A stretch of DNA of 64,000 nucleotides from Kutzneria sp. 744 (GCF_000568255.1 NZ_KK037166.1:847220-911219), one strand, 5' to 3'. Positions 1 through 9,427 are shown, numbered from the stretch's first letter. Notes: generated from the sequence alone by a model not told the origin. Translations and numbers: made by a program.

Positions 1-367
1 GCAGGGTGGACTCCCCCTCGTTGCGCAGCACGACCTCGCCGCGCAGCACGGGAATCCCGTCCGGGGACCGGAACACCACCTGCGCCGCCAGGCCCGTGAG
101 CGGGTCGTGCAGATCGACCGTCAGCACATGCCAGTCGCCGTCACGGAAGGCGCTGTGCGTCCGGTACCGCAGCCGTGCGCCGATGGCCGTGTCCACCAGT
201 CGATCGCTCGACCAGCGCCGCCCGTGGCCGGCCGCCGTGACCTCCACCAACGGCAGCGGCGCGGCGGCCTGTTCGCCTCCCGGCAGGCTGAGGCGCACGG
301 CGTTGTCCTCGTCGATGCCGAGCTCGACTTCCAGGGCGTTGTGGCCCCAGTGGATCGTGTTGGTCAC
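1..367 (-). CDS. Alpha-galactosidase, GH36 (N-terminal part only)
   Basis: The gene runs off the left edge; 122 codons are visible. I translated it from a GTG at 367-365, preceded by GAGAAAGG at good distance. The peptide opens TNTIHWGHNALEVELGIDED and continues with a beta-rich stretch (LSLPGGEQ, then VLRGEVVLRNEGEST). This matches the N-terminal beta-sandwich of bacterial GH36 alpha-galactosidases, which remove terminal alpha-galactose from oligosaccharides. The catalytic (beta/alpha)8 barrel lies outside the window, so catalytic residues cannot be checked. It follows the GH42 gene by about 30 bases on the same strand and is the last visible gene of the sugar operon that starts at 9236. No signal peptide is seen, so a cytoplasmic enzyme acting on imported oligosaccharides is likely. 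Confidence 0.75.
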   Translation of the reverse strand, partial: MTNTIHWGHNALEVELGIDEDNAVRLSLPGGEQAAAPLPLVEVTAAGHGRRWSSDRLVDTAIGARLRYRTHSAFRDGDWHVLTVDLHDPLTGLAAQVVFRSPDGIPVLRGEVVLRNEGESTL

Positions 368-399
368 GGCAGCCTTTCTCGCGAGCCGGGCCGGAGAAC

Positions 400-2385
400 T
401 CAGGGCAGACGCAGCACGACGCAACCGCCGGGCGGCAGCTCATGCGCCGTCGCATCGGTGAGCAGGTCGTGGCCGGGCGCCGGCAGGGGCACGACATCGG
501 CGGTGTGGTTGAGCACGATGAGCCACCGCCGGCCGTCCTGGGCGTGCCTGGTGACGGCTTCGACGCCGAACGGCAGGTCCGGCAGATCCGGCCCGACGCC
601 GGTCCCGGCCAGCAGCCGGTCGACCAGCACGGCGTAGTTCGCGTCGTCGAGCCGGGTGGACAGGTACCAGCCGTGGCCGTCGCCGAAGCGATGCCGGGTG
701 AGCGCCGCGCCGCCGGCCAGCATGCCGCCGGTGTACGTGGCGACGGCCTCCGCCCCGTCGAGGCGCACGGATTCGCTCCAGGCCGTGCCGTGCGAGCCGT
801 CGGAGAGGACGACCTGCTCGCCACGGCCCAGAGGACGGTACTCATCGACGCGGATGCCCAACGCCGCACGCAGAGGCGCGGCGGGATAGCCACCGAGGCG
901 GGCGTGCAGGCGGGCGTCGACAACGCCGCTGAAGTGCTGGACCAGCAACGTGCCGCCGCCGGCGACGTAGCGGCGCAGGTTTTCCGCGCTGGCATCGGAA
1001 AGCAGGAACAACGCCGGTGCCAGCACCAGTCGGTACCGGCTCAGTTCGTCGTCGGGACGGGCGAAATCCGTGGTGACGCCGGCATCCCACAGCGCTCGGT
1101 GCGCACGGCGCAGCGCGCCGAGGTAGTCGAGCTCCGCCGACGGCAGGCCGTCGCTGTTCATGGCCCACCACGAGTCGGAATCGTGCAGCACGGCCACTTC
1201 CGCCCGCACGGTCGACCCCGCCAGCTCCCCGAGCCGGCCGAGGGCCGAACCCAGCGCCGTCACCTCGCGGAAGATGCGGCTGTCCGCGCCGGCGTGCGGC
1301 ACCATCGCCGAATGCCACATCTCGGCGCCGGCACGGGACTGCCGCCACTGGAAGAACAGCGCCCCGTCCGAGCCGTGCGCGACGTGGCCGAGGCTGTGCC
1401 GCAGGATCTCGCCCGGTTCCTTGGCCAGCACCCGATCGCCGGCGTAGACGGTGTTCGTGCCCTGTTCCATCAACAGCCACGGCCGGCCGCCGCCGAACGA
1501 CCGGGCGCGGTCTCCCCCGAACGCGGTGTCGGCGGCCGCGTCGACGCCGGGCGCGATCGGATAGTGGTCGATGGTCACGACGTCGACCTCCCGGCCGAAC
1601 GCCCACAGGTCGAGGTTCTGATAGCCGGGCACCATCAGGTTGGTGGTCACCGGCCGGTCGCTGTGGGCCCGGATGGCGTCGCGCTGGTCGACGTAGGCGG
1701 CGAGGGCCTCGTCGGACCAAAACCGGCTGAAGTCCAGTGTCTGCGCGGGATTGTGGTGCCACTGCGTCGCACGCGGCGGGAGCACCTGGTCCCAGCTCGT
1801 GTAGTGCTGGCTCCAGAAGGCCGTGCCCCACGCCTCGTTCAGCGCGTCGAGCGAGCCGTGTCGGGCGTGCAGCCACACGCGGAACGACGCCGCGACGTGG
1901 TCGCACCAGCACAGGGTCATGTACTCGTTGTGGACGTGCCACATCGCCACCGCGGGGTGGTCGCCGTAGCGCTCGGCCAGCGCCAGGGCGACCCGCCGGG
2001 CAGCGCCCCGGTAGGCCGGGGCGGCCAGGCAGTAGGTGTCACGGCTGCCGTGCACCAGCTTCGTGCCGTCGGAACTCACCGGCAGCGCGTCCGGGTGGGC
2101 CAGCGTGAACCACGGCGGCGGGGATGCCGTGGGCGTGGCGAGGTCGACGGCAATCCCGTTGGCGTGCAGGCGATCCAGGTGGGCGTCGAGCCAGCCGAAG
2201 TCGAAGTGGCCCTCCGTCGGCTCCAGCAGGGCCCAGGAGAAGACGCCGACCGTGGCCAGGTTGACCCCGGCCCGGCGCATCAGCTCGTCGTCCTCCTCCC
2301 ACACGGCCTTGTCCCACTGCTCGGGGTTGTAGTCCCCGCCGAACGCCAGCCCGCCGAGCCGCCGCACCAGACGCCGCGTCGTCAT
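400..2385 (-). CDS. Beta-galactosidase, GH42
   Basis: 661 residues, the usual length for GH42. The N-terminus has the family signature GGDYNPEQW (about residues 16-24). The general acid/base Glu is in WHVHNEYM (about residue 153) and the nucleophile Glu in WLLMEQGT (about residue 310). A trimerisation domain (VAVLHDSDSWWAMNSD onward) and a small C-terminal beta domain follow. It hydrolyses terminal beta-galactosides (in some members alpha-arabinosides) from short oligosaccharides. There is no signal peptide, so it should be cytoplasmic. Its ATG overlaps the stop of the upstream GH31 gene (ATGA), which implies translational coupling. With a GH31 alpha-xylosidase, a GH3 enzyme and a GH36 enzyme nearby, it would suit removal of galactose from xyloglucan or galactoside side chains. 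Confidence 0.92.
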   Translation of the reverse strand: MTTRRLVRRLGGLAFGGDYNPEQWDKAVWEEDDELMRRAGVNLATVGVFSWALLEPTEGHFDFGWLDAHLDRLHANGIAVDLATPTASPPPWFTLAHPDALPVSSDGTKLVHGSRDTYCLAAPAYRGAARRVALALAERYGDHPAVAMWHVHNEYMTLCWCDHVAASFRVWLHARHGSLDALNEAWGTAFWSQHYTSWDQVLPPRATQWHHNPAQTLDFSRFWSDEALAAYVDQRDAIRAHSDRPVTTNLMVPGYQNLDLWAFGREVDVVTIDHYPIAPGVDAAADTAFGGDRARSFGGGRPWLLMEQGTNTVYAGDRVLAKEPGEILRHSLGHVAHGSDGALFFQWRQSRAGAEMWHSAMVPHAGADSRIFREVTALGSALGRLGELAGSTVRAEVAVLHDSDSWWAMNSDGLPSAELDYLGALRRAHRALWDAGVTTDFARPDDELSRYRLVLAPALFLLSDASAENLRRYVAGGGTLLVQHFSGVVDARLHARLGGYPAAPLRAALGIRVDEYRPLGRGEQVVLSDGSHGTAWSESVRLDGAEAVATYTGGMLAGGAALTRHRFGDGHGWYLSTRLDDANYAVLVDRLLAGTGVGPDLPDLPFGVEAVTRHAQDGRRWLIVLNHTADVVPLPAPGHDLLTDATAHELPPGGCVVLRLP

Positions 2386-4534
2386 GACTCCACCCGAATC
2401 GGCAGCCGGGCGTCATCGCGCAGGAACAACGGGATCCGGTCGATCGGAGCGGCCACGGTGACCATCTGGCCGCCCTCGTGCTCCGCCCCCGTCCACGCGT
2501 CCGTCCAACGCGCGCCACCGGGCAGATACACGGCCCGGTCCCGGACGCCGGCCGCCGTGACCGGCGCGACGAGCAGGTCGGGGCCGAGCAGGAAGGCGTC
2601 CTCGACGAGCCATGCCCCCGGGTCGTCCGGGAATTCCAGGAACAGCGGGCGCATCGGCGGAAGGCCGGTATCGGCGGCGGCCCGCATCTGGGCCATGACG
2701 TACGGCAGAAGGCGCTCGCGCAGCCTCATGTGCTCGGCGAGGATCTCGTAGGCCTCGTCGCCGTAGGACCAGACCTCGTTGGGCAGGCCGGTCATCGCCG
2801 GTTCGAGGACCTGGGACGGGCCGCGGAAGCCGTGCAGGCGGAACAGCGGGCAGAAGGTCCCGTACTGGAACCACCGCACCAGCACCTCGCGGTAGGCCGG
2901 GTCGTCCGGGTCGCCGCCATGGAAGCCGCCGATGTCCGTTGTCCACCAAGGGATCCCGGACATCATCACGTTCAGTCCGGCCTTGATCTGCGTGCGCAGC
3001 GACGCGAAGTCCGTGCCGATGTCGCCGGACCACAGCGCCGCCCCGTAGCGCTGCGCGCCGGCCCATGACGAGCGGTTGAGCGAGACGATCTCGGTCTCCC
3101 CCGCCGCCCGCAGGCCGTCGTGCACCATGCGGGCGTTCTCCCGCGGGTAGAGGTTGCCCACCTCCAGGCCGGGACCGGCGTGGTAGCGCAGGCCGTTCTG
3201 GTGGCCGGGCTTGAGTTCCGGCTCGGACGCGTCCAGCCAGAAGACCTTGACGCCGAGCTCGTGGTAGCCGCGGCGGATCTGCTCCCAGACGTAGTCCCGG
3301 GCCTCGGGGTTGGTGGCGTCGTAGAAGGCGACCTGCGCGGAGTAGGCGCCGAGGCCCTTGTCCGGCCAGTCGGCGTGCGCGACCGGACCGTACTCGGAGC
3401 CGATGAACAGGCCCCGGTCCAGCATCGGGTGGAAGTTGTCGCTACCCGGCGAGACCGACGGCCACACCGACACCATCAGCTTCACGCCCAGCTCGTCCAG
3501 CTCGCGGACCATGGCCGCCGGATCGGGCCATTCGGCCGGGTCGAAGCGCCACTCGCCCAGATGCGTCCAGTGGAAGAAGTCGCTGACGATCACCGACAGC
3601 GGCAGGCCGCGGCGCTTGTACTCGCGGGCTACCTCCAGCAGCTCCTCCTGCGTGCGGTAGCGCAGCTTGCACTGCCAGAACCCGGCCGCCCACTCGGGAA
3701 GCTCGGGGGCGTGGCCGGTCGCGTCGGCGTAGCGGCGGAGCACGTCGGCGGGCCGGCCGGCGGTGATCCAGTAGTCGATCTGGCGGGCGCTGTCGGCGAC
3801 CCAGCGGGTGCCGGTCTCGGCCAGCTCCACGCGGCCGATGGCCGGCGAGTTCCACAGCAGCCCGTAGCCGCGGTCGGAAACCAGCAGCGGGATGGTCACT
3901 TCCCCGTTGCGCTGGACGAGGTCGACAACCGCGCCCTTCTGGTCGAGCCGGCCGTGGGTGTGCTGGCCCAGCCCGTACAGCCGCTCGCCGGGGTAGGCCT
4001 GGAAACGCTGTTCGAGGCGGTGGTAGCCGTTGCCGGTGGCGGTGGCCAGGCGGGGGCCGGGCCACCAGAAGTGGGCGGGCTGCTCGGCCAGCAGCTCACT
4101 GCCGTCCTCGGTGCGCAGGAAGGAAGTTCTGAGTCTAATGTGATGACCTATAATACCTAGGTTCGAAGCTAAGAAAACCAGCAGAATGAAAGTTTCATTC
4201 TACCACCCTTCCACTACTGCTTAGGTTGTGTGGCTTGAACTCGTGGATCGCACCGAACGTTGCGTACCCCTAGCAATATAGAAACGAGTGCTATCTTGCA
4301 TACCCCCCCACTCGTGATAAGGCGCCGTTGGCCAGCGGCGTAGTGCTCGTTGACGGAGATCTCCGCCTTGCCGCCGTGCGGTGGGGCGGCCAGTAGGGCG
4401 CCGGGTAGGTCGTCGACGAGCGGTCCGCCGTAGGCGACCCGGACCCGGACGGCGTCGGGCCCCCAGGGCTCGATGCGCAGGGTCTCGCCGTGGGCCCGCC
4501 ATTCGAGGGCGTCGCCGAGGTCGCGGAAGTGCAT
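2382..4534 (-). pseudogene. GH31 alpha-xylosidase/alpha-glucosidase, interrupted by island 1
   Basis: The start is the ATG at 4534, preceded by AAGGAG seven bases upstream. The first ~60 codons (MHFRDLGDALEWRAHGETLR onward) read as a GH31 N-terminal domain up to about 4322. The frame then shifts and is lost in AT-rich sequence. GH31 sequence resumes at about 4128 (FLRTEDGSELLAEQPAHFWW) and runs to the stop at 2382. The catalytic part is intact: WLDASEPE carries the nucleophile Asp, LWSGDIGTDF the acid/base Asp, and WWTTDIGGF is conserved. The family includes alpha-xylosidases that trim xyloglucan oligosaccharides. A 505-residue frame from a GTG at 3899 could be misread as the gene but starts inside the domain. 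The gene may be intact in the organism if the island is an assembly artefact. It is coupled to GH42 by an ATGA overlap. Confidence 0.85.
4128..4322. other. Low-GC, random-like island 1 inside the GH31 gene
   Basis: About 195 bases at roughly 45% GC within ~70% GC DNA, with stops in most frames and no codon bias. The flanks are two parts of one GH31 domain. Just right of the island the GH31 frame is also off by an indel: the bases at about 4321-4340 read LANGA only in a shifted frame. Error at the edge plus random-like filling fits a poorly closed assembly gap. I see no terminal inverted repeats, target duplication or transposase fragment. Confidence 0.7.
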
Positions 4535-4600
4535 GTGGTGCTCCTTGTTCAGGGCGCGCGGAACCAGACCGTGCGCCCGGCACGGTCTTGCGGTGCGGCT

Positions 4601-5623
4601 CTAGCGCGGGGCGGGGCCGGTGCTCTCGCGGACGGTCAGGACGGGGGTGAGCAGGACGAGTTCGTCGCCGGGCCGGTCGCCGCGGCCGGCGGCGGCGATC
4701 CGGCCCAGCACCTGTTCGACGGCGACGCGGCCGAGTTGCTTGGTCGGCCCGGTCACCGCGGTGAGCCGGGGCGAGTACTGCTCCGCCAGCTGCTCCGGGC
4801 ACAGCGCCACCACCGAGGCGTCCTCCGGCACCGTGCGGCCCATTCCGCGCAGCAGGTTGAGCAGTGGGCCGATCGCGCCTTCGTTCTGCACCACGAAACC
4901 GGTGGTGTCCGGACGGTCGGCCAGGATCCGGGCCAGCGTGCCGGCCGTGCTCTCGTAGGTGCCCTCGCAGGACCGGTGCAGGAACCGCAGGCCGCGCTGA
5001 TCGGCCCGGGTGCGGAAGCCGGTCAGCGTGCGCTCGGCGTAGCCGGCATGCCGGTGGTAGACGCCCGCGCCGTAGCCGATGAACGCGATCTCGCGGTGGC
5101 CGAGGTCGGCCAGGTGATCCGCGCACAGCGCGCCCGCGGCGGTGAAGTCGTGGTCCACACAGGAAAGGCCGGCCGTGTTGTCGGGCAGTCCGATGAGCGC
5201 GGCCTGCGTGCCCTGGGCCCGTAATGCCGGAATGCGCTCGTCGTCCAGCTCGACGTCCATCAGGATCACGCCGTCGGCCAGCCCGCTGGCCGCGACCCGC
5301 CGCACCCCGTCGACGCCCTCGTCGTTGGTGATCAGCAGCACGTCGTAGCCGTGCCGGCGGGCCGCCATGGTGACCGAGATGGCGATCTCCATCATGATCG
5401 GCACGTACACGTCCGCACGCAGCGGCACCACCAGGGCGACGATGTGCGAGCGGCGGGCGGCCAGCGCGCGAGCGCCGGCGTTGGGGTGGTAGCCCAGCTC
5501 GATGACGGACTGCTCGACCCGGCGGCGGGTCTGCTCGGAGATCGAGCGCTTGCCGCTGAGCACGTAGCTGACGGTGCTGGCCGAGACGCCCGCGTGCTTG
5601 GCCACATCGGCGAGTGTCGCCAT
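4601..5623 (-). CDS. LacI-family transcriptional repressor of the sugar operon
   Basis: 340 residues. The N-terminal helix-turn-helix and hinge are classic (MATLADVAKHAGVSASTVSY, then YHPNAGARALAARRS). A periplasmic-binding-protein-like effector domain follows, with FIGYGAGVYHRHAGYAERT and the C-terminal RVAVEQVLGRI. A strong AGGAG lies ahead of the ATG at 5623. It sits between the ABC permease genes (24 bases upstream) and the GH31 gene (66 bases downstream), all on one strand, so it is probably cotranscribed with and represses its own operon. Candidate operators are the AAGCGCTT-type site at 9266-9279 and the related site at 9385-9400 in the divergent promoter region. The inducer is probably the oligosaccharide imported by the linked transporter; its identity cannot be read from sequence. 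Confidence 0.9.
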   Translation of the reverse strand: MATLADVAKHAGVSASTVSYVLSGKRSISEQTRRRVEQSVIELGYHPNAGARALAARRSHIVALVVPLRADVYVPIMMEIAISVTMAARRHGYDVLLITNDEGVDGVRRVAASGLADGVILMDVELDDERIPALRAQGTQAALIGLPDNTAGLSCVDHDFTAAGALCADHLADLGHREIAFIGYGAGVYHRHAGYAERTLTGFRTRADQRGLRFLHRSCEGTYESTAGTLARILADRPDTTGFVVQNEGAIGPLLNLLRGMGRTVPEDASVVALCPEQLAEQYSPRLTAVTGPTKQLGRVAVEQVLGRIAAAGRGDRPGDELVLLTPVLTVRESTGPAPR

Positions 5624-5647
5624 CGGTGGTGCTCCTGCTTCCTCGGG

Positions 5648-6607
5648 TCAGCCTTTGATCGCGCCGGTGAGCACACCGGCGCGGAAGTGCTTCTGCACGA
5701 ATGGATACACGATCAGCAGCGGCACCAGGGTCAACACCACCACCGCCATCTGCAGCGACAGCGGCGCGGTCTGGGCGTGGGTGCTGCCGAAACCGGAGTT
5801 GACCGAGCCCGGCAGCCCGTTGCCGCGGTTGACGAACGTCAGCAGCACGTACTGCAGCGGCCACTTGGCGCTGTCGGTCGGCATGTACAGCATCACGTTG
5901 AAGAAGGAGTTCCAGTAGCCGACCGCGTAGAACAGCGCGATCACCGCGGTCACCGCCCGCGAGGTCGGCAGCACCACCGACCACAGGATCCGCCACTCCC
6001 CCGCGCCGTCCATCCGCGCCGCGTCGACCAGGTCGGCCGAGGTGCTCGAGTAGAACGACCGCAGCACCAGGATGTTGAACACGGAGACGGCGCTGGGCAG
6101 GATCAGCGCCCACCACTGGTCGTAGCCGCCGAGGCCGGTCACCACCAGGAAACTGGGGATCAGGCCACCGCTGACGAACATGGTGACGATCAGCAGGAAC
6201 AACAGGAACCGGTGCCCCAGCGAGCGGGGCCGGGACAGGCCGTAGGCGCACAGCACCGACACCGCCATCGACACCAGGGTGCCGACCAGGGTGATACCCA
6301 GGCTGACCAGCAGCGATGTGCGCACGGTCGGATCGCCGAGCATCTCCCGGTACGGCTCCAGCGTCAGCCCGTCCGGCCAGATCACCAGGCCACCGGCGCG
6401 ATTGACCGCGCCCGGCGTGGACAGGCTGGTCACCACGATGATCCACAGCGGCACCACGACCACCGCCAGCATCGTGCCGAGGGTCAGCCCCTTGGCGGCC
6501 TGGCCGACCGTGGTCGGCGGTTCCTCCCACGGCGCCCGGTTCCCGCGCCGCGCCACGGCCCGGGGCGCGGCGGACGTCGTCGGACCGCGTTCGATCGTCA
6601 TCGTCAT
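5648..6607 (-). CDS. Carbohydrate ABC transporter permease (LplC/MalG type)
   Basis: 319 residues. The start ATG at 6607 overlaps the stop of the preceding permease (ATGA). About six hydrophobic segments are visible, beginning GTMLAVVVVPLWIIVVTSLS. The inner-loop EAA-like motif, which docks the ATPase, is DAARMDGAGEWRILWSVVLP (about residues 195-215). The ending KHFRAGVLTGAIKG is typical of the LplC subfamily of CUT1 transporters. It forms the membrane channel with the adjacent LplB-type permease. No ATPase gene is in the operon, as is common in actinobacteria where one shared MsiK-type ATPase serves several CUT1 importers. The larger antisense-like frames over this region are out of frame with the TM segments and were ignored. 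Confidence 0.92.
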   Translation of the reverse strand: MTMTIERGPTTSAAPRAVARRGNRAPWEEPPTTVGQAAKGLTLGTMLAVVVVPLWIIVVTSLSTPGAVNRAGGLVIWPDGLTLEPYREMLGDPTVRTSLLVSLGITLVGTLVSMAVSVLCAYGLSRPRSLGHRFLLFLLIVTMFVSGGLIPSFLVVTGLGGYDQWWALILPSAVSVFNILVLRSFYSSTSADLVDAARMDGAGEWRILWSVVLPTSRAVTAVIALFYAVGYWNSFFNVMLYMPTDSAKWPLQYVLLTFVNRGNGLPGSVNSGFGSTHAQTAPLSLQMAVVVLTLVPLLIVYPFVQKHFRAGVLTGAIKG

Positions 6608-7560
6608 TTTCGGTACAACCCGTCCTCGCCGAAGGCGTGCGCCAGCTTGTTCGCGCCCCAGATGAGCAGCAGCGAGATGATGCTCTTGAACAGACCCGCC
6701 GCCGCGCCGTAGCTGTAGTTGCCGGTGGCGATGCCGTAGTAGAAGGAGAAGGTGTCCAGCACGTCGGCCGCGTCGTGGCCCACGGCGTCGCGCTGGACGA
6801 GGAACTGCTCGAAGCCCACCGACAGGGCGTTGCCCAGCCGCAGCACCAGCATCAGCACGACCACGCCGCGCAGGCCCGGCAGGGTGATGTGCCACATCCG
6901 CCGCCACCGCCCCGCCCCGTCCGCCGCGGCCGCCTCGTACAGGTCGGTGTTGATCGCGGCCAGCGCGGCCAGGAACACGATGATGCTCCAGCCGGCTTCC
7001 TTCCAGATCGCCTGGGAGGTGACCAGCAGCGCGAAGGTGTGCGGGTTGGTCATGACATCCCAGGTGCCGATGTCGTGGCCACGCAGGAACTGGTTGAGCA
7101 CGCCGGCGCCGCCCAGCATCTGCTGGAAGATCGTGATGGCCAGCACCCACGAGAAGAAGTGCGGCAGGTAGACCACGGACTGCACGAAGTTGCGCAGCCG
7201 CTCGGACAGCACCGAGTTGAGCAGCAGGGCCAGCGCGATGGGGATCGGGAAGAACAGCACCAGCTGCACGAAGCTCAGGTAGAGCGTGTTGACCGTCGAC
7301 TCCCAGAACAGCGGGTCGCCGAGCAGCTGGCCGAACTGCTCCAGCCCGACCCAGCCGCTGTGCCACACGCCGATCAGCGGGTCGTACTCCTGGAACGCCG
7401 TCACCAGCCCGAAAAGCGGCGCGTAGTTGAACACCAGCAGCAGCACGACCGCGGGCACGGTCATCAGCAGCAGCGACCGGTCGCGCCGCAGCCGGGTCAG
7501 CCGGCTCAACCGCGGCCGGCCGGTGCTCATCGGACCGGAGCTCATCGAGCTGGTGCTCAC
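6604..7560 (-). CDS. Carbohydrate ABC transporter permease (LplB type)
   Basis: 318 residues from a GTG at 7560 that overlaps the stop of the binding-protein gene; an ATG at 7545 is the alternative start. The first TM segment (SLLLMTVPAVVLLLVFNYAP) is preceded by an Arg-rich cytoplasmic stretch. Then come GLVTAFQEYDP, the EAA loop EAAAADGAGRWRRMWHITLP and the C-terminal NYSYGAAAGLFKSIISLLLI. These are characteristic of LplB-like CUT1 permeases, which are often used for complex oligosaccharides. It partners the downstream LplC-type permease and the upstream lipoprotein. The gene ends four bases inside the next gene, consistent with a tightly coupled import operon. Confidence 0.92.
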   Translation of the reverse strand: MSTSSMSSGPMSTGRPRLSRLTRLRRDRSLLLMTVPAVVLLLVFNYAPLFGLVTAFQEYDPLIGVWHSGWVGLEQFGQLLGDPLFWESTVNTLYLSFVQLVLFFPIPIALALLLNSVLSERLRNFVQSVVYLPHFFSWVLAITIFQQMLGGAGVLNQFLRGHDIGTWDVMTNPHTFALLVTSQAIWKEAGWSIIVFLAALAAINTDLYEAAAADGAGRWRRMWHITLPGLRGVVVLMLVLRLGNALSVGFEQFLVQRDAVGHDAADVLDTFSFYYGIATGNYSYGAAAGLFKSIISLLLIWGANKLAHAFGEDGLYRK

Positions 7561-9236
7561 TGGCCCGTGCCGTACTTGTTCAGCACGTTGTCGGTCATCC
7601 ACTGCTTGAGCCGGTCGCCGCCGCTGGACTTCCAGGTGCTGATGGCCGCCTGCACGTCCGAGACCTTCTTCTTGCCGTGGTAGCAGTCCTTCACGGTGTC
7701 CTCGACGGCCTGCGCCGCGTCGGCGGTGGACGCCCACTGCGGCATGGTGATGTTCATGTTCCAGAACACCGGCTTGGTCAAGGCCTTCACGTTGGCGATC
7801 TGCCAGGAGGTGTAGTCCTTGGTGACGACGTCGCCGCCCGGGTTGCTGACCACCGCCGACGGCGAGGCCAGGAACGGGAAGGTCTGGGCCTGCACGTCCT
7901 TCTTGCCCTCGTCGGTGGCCGTCGGCACGCCGTTCTGCCGGGTGTAGTGCTGCCCCTCCACCCCGAAGTTGACCATCGTGTACTCGGCGGTGCCGTAGGG
8001 CGCGGCCAGGTAGTTCGCGACCGCCAGCAGCTCCTCGATCTGCGCCGGCTTCAGGTTCGCGTTCAGGTAGCTGATCTCGCTGGTGGACGCGCCGAGGAAG
8101 ATGCGCGGCGCGGACTTCCCGTCGGCGGCGAGCGCGTTGAACGCGCCGCGGCGGTAGTTCGGGTTCGCGGCGACGCCGGACTGGTGGTCGGCCAGGTTCC
8201 ACGCGCCGGCGCCGCCGCCCCCGATCAGCGTCTTGCCGGCATAGAAACGGGTGACGGCGTTCGCGTTGTCGCCGGCGATCGCGTCCGGGTGCAGGTACCC
8301 GGACGTCGCCAGCGTGTAGTGCCACTCCATCGCGTCCAGGAACGCCGGCATCTCGTACTTGTGCACCAGCTTGCCGCCGTCGACCGCCCACTTCAGCGGG
8401 AGGTTCCACGACGGAAACATGTACGTCCACACGTCGTCGAAGGCCCACACGCCGGCCTTGGCGTTGGTGAGCTCCTTGCCCAGGTTCATCAGGTCGGCCG
8501 CGGAGCGCACCTGGTCGGCGGTGATGCCCTTGGCCTCCAGCACATCGCGGCGGTGGAAGACGACACCGGCGACGGCGAAGCCGCTGGAGAACGATGGGAT
8601 GCCGTACAGCTTGTCGCCCCACGCGCCGGCCCGCCACGCGCCGCTGGGAATCGCCGCCAGGTTCGGGTACTTCTTGACCTTGTCGCCGGCCAGGTACGGC
8701 GTCAGGTCAGCCAGCTGCGTGCCGGCCAGCTCGCCGACGTTGAAGTTCGGGTTCCACCAGCTCGGCAGCTGGATCCAGTCCGGCAGCTTCCGGGCCGCGG
8801 TCATGGTCGGGATGATCGTGGCGTAGTTGTTGCCGTCGGCCGGCTTCATCGCGAGGGTGACGCCCAGCGCCGCGTTCATGGCCTGGTAGAAGGAGTTGTC
8901 GGCGGTCGGCACGGTGCCCCACAGCGGCGTGACCGCGGTGTAGCTGCCGCCCTTGCCCGGCTTGCCGGAGACGGTGGCGACCGGGTTGGCCGGGTAGCTG
9001 AGGAAGCCGGGATCGGTCAGCACGTCCGGTCCGCCCGCCACCGACGGGATGTCCGGCTTGACCGGCGTGTTCGGCACGTAGGCGGGCAGCGCGGCCTTCA
9101 GGCCGGCCTCGCTGTTCGCGCCGGTGGTCTGCTGCGCGCCGTCGCCACAGGCGGACAGCAGCGGCGTCGCCGCCGCGGTCCCCGCGATGGCGGCGGCGGC
9201 ACCCAGGAAGTGTCTGCGGCTCAACTCGTTACCCAT
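7557..9236 (-). CDS. Extracellular sugar-binding lipoprotein (Tat-exported)
   Basis: 559 residues. I chose the ATG at 9236 because AGAAGGA lies ten bases upstream and the protein then begins with a clean twin-arginine signal (MGNELSRRHFLGAAAAIAG). A lipobox follows (LLSACGDG, Cys about residue 32). A longer frame from 9305 would start inside the promoter. The mature protein is a large family 1 solute-binding protein of the LplA type, ending near DCYHGKKKVSDVQAAISTWK. It captures oligosaccharides outside the membrane for the two permeases encoded next. It is the first gene of the minus-strand operon, so its promoter region also controls permeases, repressor and glycosidases. The large size suits long or branched sugars. 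Confidence 0.92.
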   Translation of the reverse strand: MGNELSRRHFLGAAAAIAGTAAATPLLSACGDGAQQTTGANSEAGLKAALPAYVPNTPVKPDIPSVAGGPDVLTDPGFLSYPANPVATVSGKPGKGGSYTAVTPLWGTVPTADNSFYQAMNAALGVTLAMKPADGNNYATIIPTMTAARKLPDWIQLPSWWNPNFNVGELAGTQLADLTPYLAGDKVKKYPNLAAIPSGAWRAGAWGDKLYGIPSFSSGFAVAGVVFHRRDVLEAKGITADQVRSAADLMNLGKELTNAKAGVWAFDDVWTYMFPSWNLPLKWAVDGGKLVHKYEMPAFLDAMEWHYTLATSGYLHPDAIAGDNANAVTRFYAGKTLIGGGGAGAWNLADHQSGVAANPNYRRGAFNALAADGKSAPRIFLGASTSEISYLNANLKPAQIEELLAVANYLAAPYGTAEYTMVNFGVEGQHYTRQNGVPTATDEGKKDVQAQTFPFLASPSAVVSNPGGDVVTKDYTSWQIANVKALTKPVFWNMNITMPQWASTADAAQAVEDTVKDCYHGKKKVSDVQAAISTWKSSGGDRLKQWMTDNVLNKYGTGQ

Positions 9237-9265
9237 GGTGGCGGCGATCCTTCTGCGTTGAAGTG

Positions 9266-9279
9266 TCGAAGCGCTTGAA
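9266..9279. promoter_or_regulatory. LacI-type operator for the sugar-import operon
   Basis: TCGAAGCGCTTGAA contains the 8-base palindrome AAGCGCTT at 9269-9276, the core of LacI/CebR-family operators. It lies 30-43 bases upstream of the binding-protein start. On the minus strand a plausible promoter precedes it: TTGTCG, 18 bases, then TAGTCT, placing the operator just downstream of the -10. Inference: the target of the LacI protein at 4601-5623. Confidence 0.6.
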
Positions 9280-9384
9280 TTGACGGTGAGACTAGCGACA
9301 CACATCCGCGTTCGACAACCATTTCGATGAGTCCGAAAAACCCACTACCAGCGGCGTTGACAGCGTCGCGGCCGCATGTCACGG

Positions 9385-9400
9385 TTCGAACCGCTTAAAT
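9385..9400. promoter_or_regulatory. LacI-type operator for the GH3 gene
   Basis: TTCGAACCGCTTAAAT resembles the site at 9266-9279 (GAA, then CG, then CTT) and lies about 30 bases upstream of the GH3 start. A TTGACA at 9357-9362 precedes it. Two related sites in one 190-base divergent region suggest co-regulation of both directions by the linked LacI repressor. Confidence 0.5.
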
Positions 9401-9427
9401 TCCGGTTTGCGACGAGGGGTTTGCCAC

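Noticed and set aside
2382..3899. GH31 as a complete 505-residue protein from GTG 3899
   Set aside because: GH31 sequence clearly continues upstream in the same frame (YPGERLYGLGQHTHGRLDQK), so this start lies inside the N-terminal domain.
4190..4320. Island 1 as a small mobile element
   Set aside because: No terminal inverted repeats, no target duplication and no coding content. A frame error at the border favours an assembly cause.
6604..8637. A 677-residue protein covering the LplB permease
   Set aside because: The upstream half is an out-of-frame reading of the binding-protein gene. The real permease starts at GTG 7560.
8000..9236. A missing ABC ATPase hidden in the sugar operon
   Set aside because: No Walker A or LSGGQ-type motif occurs anywhere from 1 to 12214. 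A shared MsiK-type ATPase elsewhere is the usual solution.
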